A stretch of DNA of 64,000 bases from assembly GCA_964347835.1 (NCBI GenBank), contig CAYFZR010000065.1, positions 1 through 64,000 of the forward strand, read 5' to 3'. The number at the start of each line of letters is the position of its first letter. The first letter of the stretch is position 1. Under the pieces are notes generated by a model that saw nothing but the letters and a program-made list of their open reading frames with translations, had not been told where the DNA came from and did no database searches. This document shows positions 34,391 to 42,875 of the stretch, piece after piece. The position numbers and the translations under genes were made by a program. The stretch is from CAYFZR01 sp964347835 [NCBI: uncultured archaeon]. GTDB lineage: Archaea; CAYFZR01.

Positions 34391-35002
34391 TTGTATTTCA
34401 CCTGCCCAAGTTGCTCTCCTTATGAAGAGTTATTACACGAAATAATTGAGGATAAAAGCAAAGGATCTGTAAAACAGATCTTGATGAGATGCTCTAAATG
34501 TAATACCGTTCACAAGATATCTCTTACTGAAGAGAAAGTGAATCCTGTAAAAACAATAATAAGCAAAGGAAAAGAGTCTATAAGAACTACTCTTTATCTG
34601 ACAAGTGATTATCTTAATAAAGAGTTATCTATAGGAGACAGACTAGAATTAGATGAGTCTTTAATAATCTCTGCCATTGAGAATAAAAATAGAAAACGCG
34701 TAAAGAGGGCAGATATTAAAGATATCGGAGTTTTATGGTGTAAAATTAAAGATTCTTCTATAAATATTACGATCAATCTTGGAAAGTATACGAAGAGTTT
34801 TAGAGTAAAAACGAATCCTGAAGACGTATTTAAAATAGGGGATGTTTACAAGATCGATAATCTTAACTTTATTGTACATGCAATAAGAGCAGGAGGTTCT
34901 ACAAAGCGATATGGACAGTTCTCGGCTGAGAATATCGAAAGAATATACGGCAGGATAACCCCTATCAAAGCGACAAAAATACTGGACGTGACAGAACCTT
35001 GA
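34391..35002 (+). CDS. HVO_0476-family zinc finger protein
   Basis: 203 residues, TTG start. Zinc ribbon from CPSC (5-8) and CSKC (~34-37), then a beta-rich domain with LYLTSDYLNKELSIGDRLELDE and VHAIRAGGSTKRYGQFSAENIERIYGR. Conserved in euryarchaea, role not established. Its stop overlaps the start of pcm (TTGA), so the two are translationally coupled; as I recall this pairing recurs in other archaea. Confidence 0.82.
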   Translation: MYFTCPSCSPYEELLHEIIEDKSKGSVKQILMRCSKCNTVHKISLTEEKVNPVKTIISKGKESIRTTLYLTSDYLNKELSIGDRLELDESLIISAIENKNRKRVKRADIKDIGVLWCKIKDSSINITINLGKYTKSFRVKTNPEDVFKIGDVYKIDNLNFIVHAIRAGGSTKRYGQFSAENIERIYGRITPIKATKILDVTEP

Positions 35003-35661
35003 AGAATTATTATGAAAAAGAAAGGGAAAAAATGGTTAATTTTTTGGAGAGAACTGGATATATAATCTCAGAAGAAGTTAGAGATGCGATGCTAAAAGTT
35101 CCGAGACACCTTTTTGTTCCGGAGAATCAGAGACCTCATGCATACGAGGATAGACCTTTATACATAGGAATGGGTCAAACAATATCCGCCCCCCACATGG
35201 TTGCGATAATGTGCGAGAACCTTGACCTAGAGTCTGCTCATCTTGTACTAGAGATTGGTGCTGGTTCGGGTTACCATGCGGCGATTATGGCTGAAATAAT
35301 TGGAAAAGACGGATGTGTAATTTCGATTGAAAGAATAAAAGAATTGGCTGATTTTGCACAAGAGAACTTGGAGAAGGCAGAATATTCGAATAGAGTAAAG
35401 ATAGTTGTTGGAGACGGGACTTTAGGATACAAGAAGGACGCACCTTACGATAGAATCCTAGTTACAGCAGGTTCACCAAAAGTGCCCCCCTCTTTAACTG
35501 AACAGTTGAAGGTAACGGGAAAGCTTCTTATACCGATTGGAGATAGAACTTTACAGCACTTGATTAAGGTGGAAAAAGTATCTGAAAATGAATTGAGAGA
35601 AGATAACCTAGGTCCTTGTGTGTTCGTACCTTTAATAGGAAAAGAAGGCTGGAAAGCATAG
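34999..35661 (+). CDS. pcm: protein-L-isoaspartate O-methyltransferase
   Basis: 220 residues. Family signatures VPRHLFVPENQRPHAYED, GMGQTISAPHMVA, and the SAM motif LEIGAGSGYHAA, followed by VISIERIKELADFA. Repairs isoaspartyl residues in damaged proteins using S-adenosylmethionine. TTG start overlapping the previous stop. Second gene of a three-gene unit with the CBS protein 11 nt downstream. Confidence 0.94.
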   Translation: MKNYYEKEREKMVNFLERTGYIISEEVRDAMLKVPRHLFVPENQRPHAYEDRPLYIGMGQTISAPHMVAIMCENLDLESAHLVLEIGAGSGYHAAIMAEIIGKDGCVISIERIKELADFAQENLEKAEYSNRVKIVVGDGTLGYKKDAPYDRILVTAGSPKVPPSLTEQLKVTGKLLIPIGDRTLQHLIKVEKVSENELREDNLGPCVFVPLIGKEGWKA

Positions 35662-35672
35662 GAGGATGATTC

Positions 35673-36098
35673 ATGAAAATATCCCTGGTCAAGGATATAA
35701 TGATTGAAGAAGTTCTTTTCACAGACGTTTCTTCTTCCATTAACGAAGTCGCGAATCTCATGAGTACAAAAGACGTCGGAAGTCTCGTTGTTATAGAAGA
35801 TGAAAAACCTATAGGCATTATAACCGAGAGAGACATATTGAAGAAGGTGGTAGCAAAAGGGTTGGATCCCGGGGAAACTAAAGTTTCAGAGATAATGCAT
35901 ACTCCCCTTATAACCATAGATTCAGAATCCTCAATATTTCAAGCAGCAGAATTGATGAACATAAACAAGATAAGAAGGCTTCCTGTAGTCAAAGGTGAGA
36001 AAATAGTAGGTATAATAACCGTTTTCGATATAATGAGTCATTACAGAGAGGTTGCTGGTTGGATAATCGAGACATTAACTCCGATGTTTCAGCCTTAA
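35673..36098 (+). CDS. CBS-pair domain protein
   Basis: 141 residues consisting almost entirely of two CBS motifs (VKDIMIEEVLFTDVSSSINE..IGIITERDILKKVV; VSEIMHTPLITIDSESSIFQ..VGIITVFDIMSHY). Such proteins bind adenine nucleotides and regulate partners; no partner domain is present. Ribosome site AGGAGGATGAT. Followed by a 300-nt island of hairpins. Confidence 0.88.
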   Translation: MKISLVKDIMIEEVLFTDVSSSINEVANLMSTKDVGSLVVIEDEKPIGIITERDILKKVVAKGLDPGETKVSEIMHTPLITIDSESSIFQAAELMNINKIRRLPVVKGEKIVGIITVFDIMSHYREVAGWIIETLTPMFQP

Positions 36099-36100
36099 CA

Positions 36101-36398
36101 CGACCTTCAAAAAGGTCGATCATTTGGTCGAATTCGCTAACGCGAATTCAACAACTCAAATAGCAATAAACGTGCGATCTTCAAAACGCTCAACAATCGA
36201 GGATTCTCGTGAGAGGTCGATCATTCGATAACATCGCAACCTTTTATAAAGGTTGAACAAAGGCACCACCTCCACCTTTTATAAAGGTGGAGCAATGCTA
36301 CTCCTGTTTGAGATGTTGAATTGCGAAGCAATTCGACCTGATGATCCACCTTTCAGAAGGTGGAATTCGACCTGATGATCCACCTTTCAGAAGGTGGA
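36101..36398. repeat. hairpin island between CBS gene and tRNA-Ile
   Basis: Six short perfect hairpins: 36101-36118 (CGACCTT/AAGGTCG), 36130-36149 (GAATTCGC/GCGAATTC), 36237-36255 (CAACCTTT/AAAGGTTG), 36270-36292 (CTCCACCTTT/AAAGGTGGAG), 36318-36334 (GAATTGC/GCAATTC), and 36345-36364 repeated at 36379-36398 (TCCACCTT/AAGGTGGA). The last two lie in a 34-nt tandem repeat (36330-36363, 36364-36397). Loops are 3-4 nt. The stems are related (…ACCTT arms) but differ, each with compensating change on the other arm. No coding potential. Confidence 0.8.
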
Positions 36399-36402
36399 GG
36401 TT

Positions 36403-36477
36403 GGGCTCGTGGCTCAGACTGGTTAGAGCGTCCGGCTGATAACCGGGAGGTCCGGGGTTCAAATCCCCGCGGGCCCA
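36403..36477 (+). tRNA. tRNA-Ile (GAT)
   Basis: Acceptor GGGCTCG/CGGGCCC, anticodon stem TCCGG/CCGGG with loop CTGATAA (anticodon GAT), T arm CGGGG/CCCCG with TTCAAAT loop, discriminator A. CCA is not encoded. Confidence 0.97.
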
Positions 36478-36583
36478 TCTAAACTTTATATCTGCTATTT
36501 TTAATTCTGGATAGATAAAACATTCGATATGTATCAAAAATATGATAAAACTATTTCGACTATGAACTATGAAGTTGAGTTAA

Positions 36584-37273
36584 ATGCCGTATTTGGTTAT
36601 AACTTCAAAAGAAAAGAGACCGCGTAATGAGTTAGAGAGATTAGGTTGTGAAATAATTTGCAGATATCTGTGGTTTGTTCCGAGGGATAAGATTACTAAG
36701 ATAAAAAGTGCCTTAGACCAAGATAATTACCTTCTATTTCAAAAAACCAAGATTAAAAAGTCTAAACTTGAGAGAAAAGGTCAAAAAATTGGATTTACTT
36801 TAATCGCCTACGATACATCTAAAAGCGATGATAAGGGGCGAAAAGCAATAAAAAGAGTTCTTTCAAAGGCTCCTTGTCTCATGCTTGCCAAATCCATTTA
36901 TATCTTCCCTTATATAGAAAAAAAACCGAAGATCCCTGATATAAGCACCGTTGAAAAAGTTATTACTGAAAATAGAGGTAATATAACTAAAATTGGTACT
37001 CTAATTCCCATAGAGTTTACTACTGAGAAATTAAGAGAGAGAGCAAAAATTGTTTTAGAAGAAGAGGCAAATAAATTGATGGAAATGACGGAACATATCG
37101 CTACTGATGAAACTTCTATAAAAAAACACTCGAGCCAAATTAGAGCGTCCCTTATCAACCTAAAACTCAAATCTAAAATTTTTGACTTATCCTTCCGTAT
37201 GGAAACTAAACAGGAATTGGGTAAAAAATTTACTAAGATATATAAAACATTGGGTAAGTTCCATGAAACTTGA
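36584..37273 (+). CDS. uncharacterised protein, possible ChrB/Cas2-like fold at N-terminus
   Basis: 229 residues, very basic. The first ~110 residues read as a ferredoxin-like beta-alpha-beta unit (PYLVITSKEKRPRNELERLG; LIAYDTSKSDDKGRKAIKRV; CLMLAKSIYIFPY), with the small-protein layout seen in ChrB N-terminal and Cas2-like domains; this is a shape impression only. The second half is helical (TEKLRERAKIVLEEEANKLMEM). No cas genes are nearby. Soluble, perhaps nucleic-acid binding. The start ATG has a weak ribosome site. Confidence 0.55.
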   Translation: MPYLVITSKEKRPRNELERLGCEIICRYLWFVPRDKITKIKSALDQDNYLLFQKTKIKKSKLERKGQKIGFTLIAYDTSKSDDKGRKAIKRVLSKAPCLMLAKSIYIFPYIEKKPKIPDISTVEKVITENRGNITKIGTLIPIEFTTEKLRERAKIVLEEEANKLMEMTEHIATDETSIKKHSSQIRASLINLKLKSKIFDLSFRMETKQELGKKFTKIYKTLGKFHET

Positions 37274-37347
37274 TCCCAAATAAATCTAAAGAAGTTCTGA
37301 AGATTATTAGCTTTGATAAAATCCGAAATCGATTTTTTAAAGTCAAT

Positions 37348-37974
37348 TTAGCCCCAAATAAAATCTCTGTAACCGGCGAATAGTAGAGTTATCAAAAAAA
37401 CTGCGGCCATAAAAAGCCATGGGCTGAAGAGCCAGAGAATTACAATAAGACTGTAAAGCACACCTCTGCTACCGAGAGTGTAAAAGCTGCAACCTCTGTT
37501 CAACAAATTGCCAAGGTATTCATGCTTTGCCATGCCTGTGTGATCCGTTATAACGTCTGAAGGTGTCGTGGTAAATAGGCAGACGAGGCGGTAATATCGA
37601 AGAGACGAGACGAAAAACATGAAAGATATGGCTTGAATGGCTACTATAAATAGAATTTTAAACTCGAATAATAAAACGTCTGCAAAAATTCCAAAACTTT
37701 TAGCATTTATCAACAAGTTGAGAAGTATGCCCGCAAATATAAGGGTTGCAGAAGCAAAGAGAATGCTCACCGAAATCACGTCTCTGAGCTGTTGAACCAG
37801 AAGTATATGTTCTTCTTTGTTAAGCACATACTCGATTCCTTTCTCTCTAAAGAGGTTTGCGTGAGACTTTACAGTTCTATCTGGCCTTCTACGGTGCAAT
37901 AGAAGATACGCGCCATGGTAACCTGCAAAGCTAATCAAAAAAATGATGAGGGCAATCTGATCCAGAAGTTCCAT
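37348..37974 (-). CDS. DUF599-like membrane protein
   Basis: 208 residues, four membrane segments: an N-terminal helix with ISFAGYHGAYLLLHRRRP, then VSILFASATLIFAGILLNLL (the FAStTLil-AG signature of DUF599), a third helix near 'FIVAIQAISFMFFVSSLRYYRL', and a last hydrophobic pair. Function unknown for the family. Ribosome site GAGGTG precedes the ATG. Confidence 0.7.
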   Translation of the reverse strand: MELLDQIALIIFLISFAGYHGAYLLLHRRRPDRTVKSHANLFREKGIEYVLNKEEHILLVQQLRDVISVSILFASATLIFAGILLNLLINAKSFGIFADVLLFEFKILFIVAIQAISFMFFVSSLRYYRLVCLFTTTPSDVITDHTGMAKHEYLGNLLNRGCSFYTLGSRGVLYSLIVILWLFSPWLFMAAVFLITLLFAGYRDFIWG

Positions 37975-38262
37975 ACTACTAACACCTCTTCAAGATTCCA
38001 TTCACTAAACCTAACGAATATTTAAAATTTTCGGCGTCCGGAAAAGTGGAAAAATTAAAAAAAAGGCGAATTCAAATTAATTCCATCGTTGCCGTCCTCC
38101 TTCTACGGAGAATTTTCCTTGAAGTCTGGATGACTTCTTTTGTTTTAATTTTGGAGTCTAATATGTCCAAATCTTAAAAAAAGATGTATTTATACAATTG
38201 GTTATACGTCAAAGATAAAGTTATGATAAACTTTATATATATAACCCTACTTACACCTCTCT

Positions 38263-38589
38263 ATGATTAGAACAAAAGAACAAGCAAAAGAGGCTCTTAA
38301 AAAGACAGCAGATGATGAGGCATTTTACTTTTGCAATGAAAAGGGCTTCTTAAATATTAAAGCAAATAGTATTGAAGAGGCCTTGGAGAAAATAAAAAAT
38401 ATAGACGAGTCTTCTATAAATTATCACCTGAAGAATGGTCATTTTCAGAAGTGGATTGTCGACATATTCAGAGATGACGCATTGTCAAGGAAAGTTGACA
38501 GATTATCTAAGAAAGAAAGCATAAAAAAAGAAGATCTCGTCAATGTGTTGGAAGAAAGGATTAGATGGCTCAAAAGTAAGGTTTATTGA
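38263..38589 (+). CDS. DUF5752-type small protein
   Basis: 108 residues. The pattern AFYFCNEKG...NSIEEALEKIKNIDESSINYHLKNGHFQKWIVDIFRDDALSRKV matches DUF5752 (FHFC..G....SLEEF...IP..SI.FH...GDFE-WI...LGD). Soluble and helical. The family has no assigned function; in bacteria the domain occurs in sugar-metabolism and stress proteins. A TATA-like ACTTTATATATA box lies ~33 nt upstream. Confidence 0.75.
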   Translation: MIRTKEQAKEALKKTADDEAFYFCNEKGFLNIKANSIEEALEKIKNIDESSINYHLKNGHFQKWIVDIFRDDALSRKVDRLSKKESIKKEDLVNVLEERIRWLKSKVY

Positions 38590-39029
38590 CATTTTTCGAT
38601 GATCCTTTTTACAATTCCAATCAACTTCTTAGTTTTTAAGCCACGTAAAATGTTATTAAATGAGAGCGGTTCCCTTCTATATTTATTGTAGACCGTTAAA
38701 GAAGTCTTTTTTTCTTAAATTTAGTTATTTTGAAGTTAAAAGAAAAACGGACAGAATGGATTTTACAAAATATATCTTATTTTTACAAAATGAAGTTTCA
38801 AGAGTATCTTTAAGATAATTAAACGAGAACTGAGCAATTAAATAACAATTAGATAACTTCATAATCTTCGAGGAGCTTATTTTTTCCTTAAAAATAATAA
38901 AAAATTTTACTAAAGGCTTAAATAAAAGTATTGAAAAGAGATGGAATTCAGTATTGGAATTAACTAGATATTCCGTGAGAGGAGCTTGAAACAGGATGGT
39001 TTTAAGATTGAAAAGGAGCTAGAAATGGA
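38590..39029. other. long AT-rich gap before the aminomutase operon
   Basis: 440 nt with no supported gene. The only frame with a start (ATG ~38756, 20 codons) is unconvincing. Near the end, GGCTTAAATAAAAG (~38926-38939) could be the TATA box of the operon, with AGAGGAGC and AAAAGGAGC purine runs at ~38976 and 39012. The long region suggests regulated expression. Confidence 0.4.
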
Positions 39030-40316
39030 ATGGAAAAAGCGATTGAAGAAGGTAAACCTCCGAATAGTTCATGGAAGAAGTTTATCCCATGGCAAGACAT
39101 TTCTGAAGAACAGTGGTATGATTGGCGTTGGCAGATCAAAAACATGATCAGGAAGCCAGAACAACTTGTGAAGATCCTTCCTCTTCCTCGGAAAGAATTT
39201 GAGGATATCTGTAGAGTAAGTGATTCGTATCCAATGTTAATCTCGCCGTACTATTTCTCCCTCATTGACCTTGAAAACCCAAACGATCCTATACGCAAGC
39301 AGTCATTTCCTTCCATAGAAGAACTGGAAGATTTGGCTTACGCGGTAGAGGATCCTTTAGATGAAGAAGAAGACCAATCAGTTCCCGGACTCACCCACCG
39401 TTATCCTGACAGAGTCCTTCTAACGCTCACTAACTTTTGCACCACTTACTGTCGTCATTGCACAAGAAAACGTATTCATGGAAAGAGCAAAGGCACCTTA
39501 TCCTCTTACTGTTTAGACAGAGTTTTAGATTATCTTCAGAAACACGAGGAAATCCGTGATATCGTAGTTTCTGGCGGTGACCCACTTGCATTACCAAATC
39601 GTATACTTGAGAAAATACTTAAGGGTCTCCAAGACATTTCCCACTTAGAGATGATTAGGATAGGCACAAGAGTGCCTGTTACCCTACCAATGCGCCTTTA
39701 TGATCAAGATTTACTCAGTCTACTAGAAAATTTCGAGAATCTATGGGTTAATACTCACTTCAACCATCCTAGAGAAATAACTATTGAGGCTGTTCAGGCG
39801 GTCAGGAATTTATTAAAGCTTGGAATACCCGTAAACAATCAGACAGTCCTTCTTAATGGAATTAACGACTCAGTAGAAATTATGCGAGAACTTATGCTAT
39901 CTTTGTTGAAAATCAGGGTAAGACCGTATTATCTTTTCCACTGCGATCCCTCAAAGGGAGTATCCCATTTCAGAACTAGCGTTTGGAAAGGTATGGAGAT
40001 TATTGAAGGATTGAGAGGACATATATCAGGTTTGGGAGTCCCTACTTATGTAATTGATGCTCCTAGAGGCGGTGGAAAGATTCCCTTAATGCCAAATTAC
40101 GTTCTTTCATATTCGGAGGATGCAATTGTTCTTCGAAACTACGAAGGGATGATAGTAAAGTACTATCCCAAAGGGAAGCCCAAAGACAGGATTTTCCATC
40201 ATAATAATTACATAGGGATTATCAAACTATTAGAAGAGGATGCTGATGCTCTAATTCCTTCCGAGACTCCGAGATTGAAAAGGAGAGAGAATAATAAGAG
40301 TAATTACAAAAAATAA
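39030..40316 (+). CDS. lysine 2,3-aminomutase (radical SAM/PLP)
   Basis: 428 residues. The radical-SAM cluster is C137-x3-C141-x2-C144 (FCTTYCRHC); GGDPLALP follows; PLP lysine K350 lies in GGGKIPLMPNYV. The two acidic residues that hold the epsilon-amino group of lysine in the clostridial enzyme (Asp293, Asp330, with PLP Lys337, from memory) correspond to D306, D343 and K350, all shifted by exactly 13. A glutamate 2,3-aminomutase would have other residues there. So it most likely converts L-lysine to L-beta-lysine. First gene of a four-gene operon. Confidence 0.88.
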   Translation: MEKAIEEGKPPNSSWKKFIPWQDISEEQWYDWRWQIKNMIRKPEQLVKILPLPRKEFEDICRVSDSYPMLISPYYFSLIDLENPNDPIRKQSFPSIEELEDLAYAVEDPLDEEEDQSVPGLTHRYPDRVLLTLTNFCTTYCRHCTRKRIHGKSKGTLSSYCLDRVLDYLQKHEEIRDIVVSGGDPLALPNRILEKILKGLQDISHLEMIRIGTRVPVTLPMRLYDQDLLSLLENFENLWVNTHFNHPREITIEAVQAVRNLLKLGIPVNNQTVLLNGINDSVEIMRELMLSLLKIRVRPYYLFHCDPSKGVSHFRTSVWKGMEIIEGLRGHISGLGVPTYVIDAPRGGGKIPLMPNYVLSYSEDAIVLRNYEGMIVKYYPKGKPKDRIFHHNNYIGIIKLLEEDADALIPSETPRLKRRENNKSNYKK

Positions 40317-40354
40317 AAAAATGAAGGTAATTTCTTTAAAAAAATTAAGAGGTG

Positions 40355-41383
40355 ATGAAATTACTCGTTGGTTTAACTTATGATTTAAAGATCGATTATT
40401 ACGAGGAAAATAATTTAAACTCCGATATTTATGAAGAATTTGATGTTGAAGAAACTATTGCAGAGATATCAAATGTTTTAGAGGGTGCAGGACACACAGT
40501 TCTTAGATTAGGTAGTGGAAAAAAATTTCTGGAACGCATCCAGAGGGTATCGGTAGATATAGTTTTTAATATTGCAGAGGGCTTTGGAACTCGTTCCAGA
40601 GAGGCTCACGTTCCTGCTGTACTGGAAATACTTGGAATACCCTATACAGGCTCAGATCCTCTTACTTTGGCTTTAACATTGGACAAAGAGACTGCTAAGC
40701 GAGTAGTAATGACAACTAGCGTTCCAACGCCTCCATTTAAAGTAATTAGAGAGATGCAAGATTTGAAGGAACTAAACCTAGATTATCCTCTCATTCCAAA
40801 GTTACTCTACCAGGGCTCGAGCATTGGTTTAAGAAAAACTTCCAAAGTCAATAACTTTGAAGAATTAGAAGAAAGAGTTGCCTGGCTTCTACTAACATAT
40901 CAGGAACCTGTGATAGTGGAAGAATTCATTGAGGGGAGGGAATTTACCGTTGGAGTATTAGGTAATAACCAAAATGCGTATGTCTTGGGAATCATGGAGA
41001 TATCTCCAAAAAAAGGAAAGAGGCAAGATTTCATTTATTCCCTAGAGTCAAAGAGGAATTGGAAAGAATTGAATTACACTGTGAATCCTTCCCTTGAAAA
41101 ATCCTTGGAAGAAAGGATAAGACAGGTAGCATTGACTGTTCATAGGGTTTTGGGCTGCAGAGATGTTTCTAGAATAGATTTCAGGGTTGACTCGGAAAAA
41201 AAACCTTACTTTTTGGAGGTAAACCCACTTCCCGGATTGAATCCTAACTTTAGTGATCTTCCATTGATCGCGAGTGGAGTTGGCATGGAATACAAAGACC
41301 TTGTTTACTGTATTTTTGAAAATGCGCTACAACGTTACGGTATGATCTTACATGAATCGAAGAGTAGGTATAATCTACAATAA
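40355..41383 (+). CDS. D-Ala-D-Ala-ligase-like ATP-grasp enzyme 1
   Basis: 342 residues from ATG 40355 (the preceding GTG is also possible). Ddl-type features: NIAEGFGTRSREAHVPAVLE, GIPYTGSDPLTLALTLDKE, the ATP-grasp lysines in YPLIPKLLYQGSSIG, EEFIEGREFTVGVLG, and the metal-binding end FLEVNPLPGLNP. It should ligate a carboxylate, via acyl phosphate, to an amine. As archaea lack D-Ala-D-Ala peptidoglycan and the gene sits behind a lysine aminomutase, a beta-lysine or amino-acid substrate is more likely. Overlaps the next gene by 32 nt. Confidence 0.87.
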   Translation: MKLLVGLTYDLKIDYYEENNLNSDIYEEFDVEETIAEISNVLEGAGHTVLRLGSGKKFLERIQRVSVDIVFNIAEGFGTRSREAHVPAVLEILGIPYTGSDPLTLALTLDKETAKRVVMTTSVPTPPFKVIREMQDLKELNLDYPLIPKLLYQGSSIGLRKTSKVNNFEELEERVAWLLLTYQEPVIVEEFIEGREFTVGVLGNNQNAYVLGIMEISPKKGKRQDFIYSLESKRNWKELNYTVNPSLEKSLEERIRQVALTVHRVLGCRDVSRIDFRVDSEKKPYFLEVNPLPGLNPNFSDLPLIASGVGMEYKDLVYCIFENALQRYGMILHESKSRYNLQ

Positions 41384-42344
41384 GGTCTCTGATGATGATA
41401 GACCTGATAGAAAGGGAATTTTAAGAGCAGTTGACTCTGTAAAGACAGTTCTAAAGGAGATTGGATATCCTTACAGCCTTTATGGCTTAGATGGAGATTT
41501 GAAACACTTCGTAAGGGAAATTGAATTTATTAAGCCCGACGTAATCATTAATTTATGCGAAGACTTCGAGGGAAAGAGCGAAGGCGAGATTTTCATAGCT
41601 TCTTTACTCGAAGAAATGGGGATGAGTTACACGGGTTCTCCTCCTAAAGTTCTTAAAAATGCCTTGTACAAACCCATAGCCAAGAAAATTTTTGTTAAGA
41701 GCAGTATTCCCACCCCAAGATGGAGAGTTTTCGGAAAAAAACCTATAAAAGAAAAAGATCTTAGTTTTCCGGTCATAATTAAGCCAAAAAAAGAAGATGG
41801 AAGCATAGGCATAGATAAAGAGAGCGTGGTTGACTCCATTGAATCCCTAAAAAGAAAATCAAAGGAGCTCATTAAATATTTCGGCACCAATCTGATGATT
41901 GAAGATTATATAGACGGACGTGAATTTAACGCAGCCTTTTTTGATGGTGAAATTCTGGCAATTGGAGAAATAGAATTTGATATAGAGCCAAGAATCGTTG
42001 GATACGATGCTAAATGGAAAGAAGGCTCTGAAGAAGATCTAAAAACAAGAGCAAAATATCCTGCGAATTTGAATACTAAGGAAGAAGAAAGGATAAAAGC
42101 TGTGGCTCTGAAGGCCCTTAAAGTCCTTCAAATTAGAGATTATGGAAGAGTAGATTTGAGGATGGACGAAGAAGGAAATATTTTTGTTTTGGAAGTAAAC
42201 CCAAATCCCGATATATCTCCAGGCTCAGGATTTATAAAAGCTCTCGAAGTTTCCGGATTTTCTTACAGAGATTTTATCCAAAGATTAATAGAGATAACTC
42301 TTAGGAGAACTGAAAATGAGAATCAGAACTCTCCAAAGCAATGA
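41352..42344 (+). CDS. D-Ala-D-Ala-ligase-like ATP-grasp enzyme 2
   Basis: 330 residues, paralogue of the preceding gene: NLCEDFEGKSEGEIFIASLLEE, MSYTGSPPKVLKNALYKP, FPVIIKPKKEDGSIGI, IEDYIDGREFNAAFFDG, and FVLEVNPNPDISPGSG with the Glu/Asn metal ligands. All catalytic elements of an ATP-grasp ligase appear present. Two different ligases in tandem suggest two successive couplings, or a heteromer. The start lies inside the previous gene and its end inside the next, so translation is coupled. Confidence 0.85.
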   Translation: MNRRVGIIYNKVSDDDRPDRKGILRAVDSVKTVLKEIGYPYSLYGLDGDLKHFVREIEFIKPDVIINLCEDFEGKSEGEIFIASLLEEMGMSYTGSPPKVLKNALYKPIAKKIFVKSSIPTPRWRVFGKKPIKEKDLSFPVIIKPKKEDGSIGIDKESVVDSIESLKRKSKELIKYFGTNLMIEDYIDGREFNAAFFDGEILAIGEIEFDIEPRIVGYDAKWKEGSEEDLKTRAKYPANLNTKEEERIKAVALKALKVLQIRDYGRVDLRMDEEGNIFVLEVNPNPDISPGSGFIKALEVSGFSYRDFIQRLIEITLRRTENENQNSPKQ

Positions 42345-42801
42345 AAAATACGAGATTGAGAGTTTGATCATAAAAACTGGGGTTTTTAAACCTAATGAGA
42401 TTCAAGTAGCCTTAGAAGTCTTAGATCGGTCTCTTAAAGGAGATCTTTCTTACCAAATAGAAGTGATGGAAAACGATGATGGTCAGATTTTGGGATTTAT
42501 ATGTTTCGGACTTAATCCTATGTGCGATGCTGTTTTTGAGCTGTATTGGATAGCAGTGGATCCAGAAAATCAGGGCAAAGGCATAGGACACTCTCTTTTA
42601 TATAATCTCGAAAAGAAAGTTATGGAATTAAATGGAAGAATGATCGTAATAGAAACGTCTTCGAGACCCGAATACAAAAATGCTAGAGAATTTTATGAAG
42701 ATTTAGGGTACGAAATTATTTGTAAATTTCCAAATTTTTATGCTCCGGGGGACGATAAAATAGTGTATGCAAAAGTTTTAAACCAAAAAGTTTTGAATTA
42801 A
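42316..42801 (+). CDS. GNAT-family N-acetyltransferase
   Basis: 161 residues, one GNAT domain: LYWIAVDPENQGKGIGHSLL (acetyl-CoA motif A, Q-x2-G-x-G) and NAREFYEDLGYEIICKF. It is shorter than the beta-lysine acetyltransferase AblB of methanogens (about 270 residues from memory), which adds a Nε-acetyl group to beta-lysine. In this operon it probably acetylates the amino product made by the aminomutase and ligases. Overlaps the second ligase by 29 nt. Last gene; it converges on the vWA operon. Confidence 0.87.
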   Translation: MRIRTLQSNEKYEIESLIIKTGVFKPNEIQVALEVLDRSLKGDLSYQIEVMENDDGQILGFICFGLNPMCDAVFELYWIAVDPENQGKGIGHSLLYNLEKKVMELNGRMIVIETSSRPEYKNAREFYEDLGYEIICKFPNFYAPGDDKIVYAKVLNQKVLN

Positions 42802-42875
42802 ACATCTTCTTCCCCCGTATTATTTAACCTTTTTTCGTTTAGGCTATAATTCTATGTCTCTACAGCAAAAAACCA

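Noticed and set aside
36336-36380. CTGATGA motifs considered as C/D-box sRNA
   Set aside because: The boxes lie in perfect hairpins and lack properly spaced C' and D boxes.
36330-36398. 34-nt tandem repeat considered as a CRISPR array
   Set aside because: Units are adjacent without spacers and each is a hairpin; no cas genes are in the window.
36298-36537. 79-codon frame on the minus strand reading GDLNPGPPGYQPDALTS
   Set aside because: It is the reverse of tRNA-Ile; such peptides are classic artefacts of tRNA genes.
39030-40316. Glutamate 2,3-aminomutase as alternative
   Set aside because: The two substrate-specificity positions are Asp, as in the lysine enzyme, not Lys/Asn as I recall for the glutamate enzyme.
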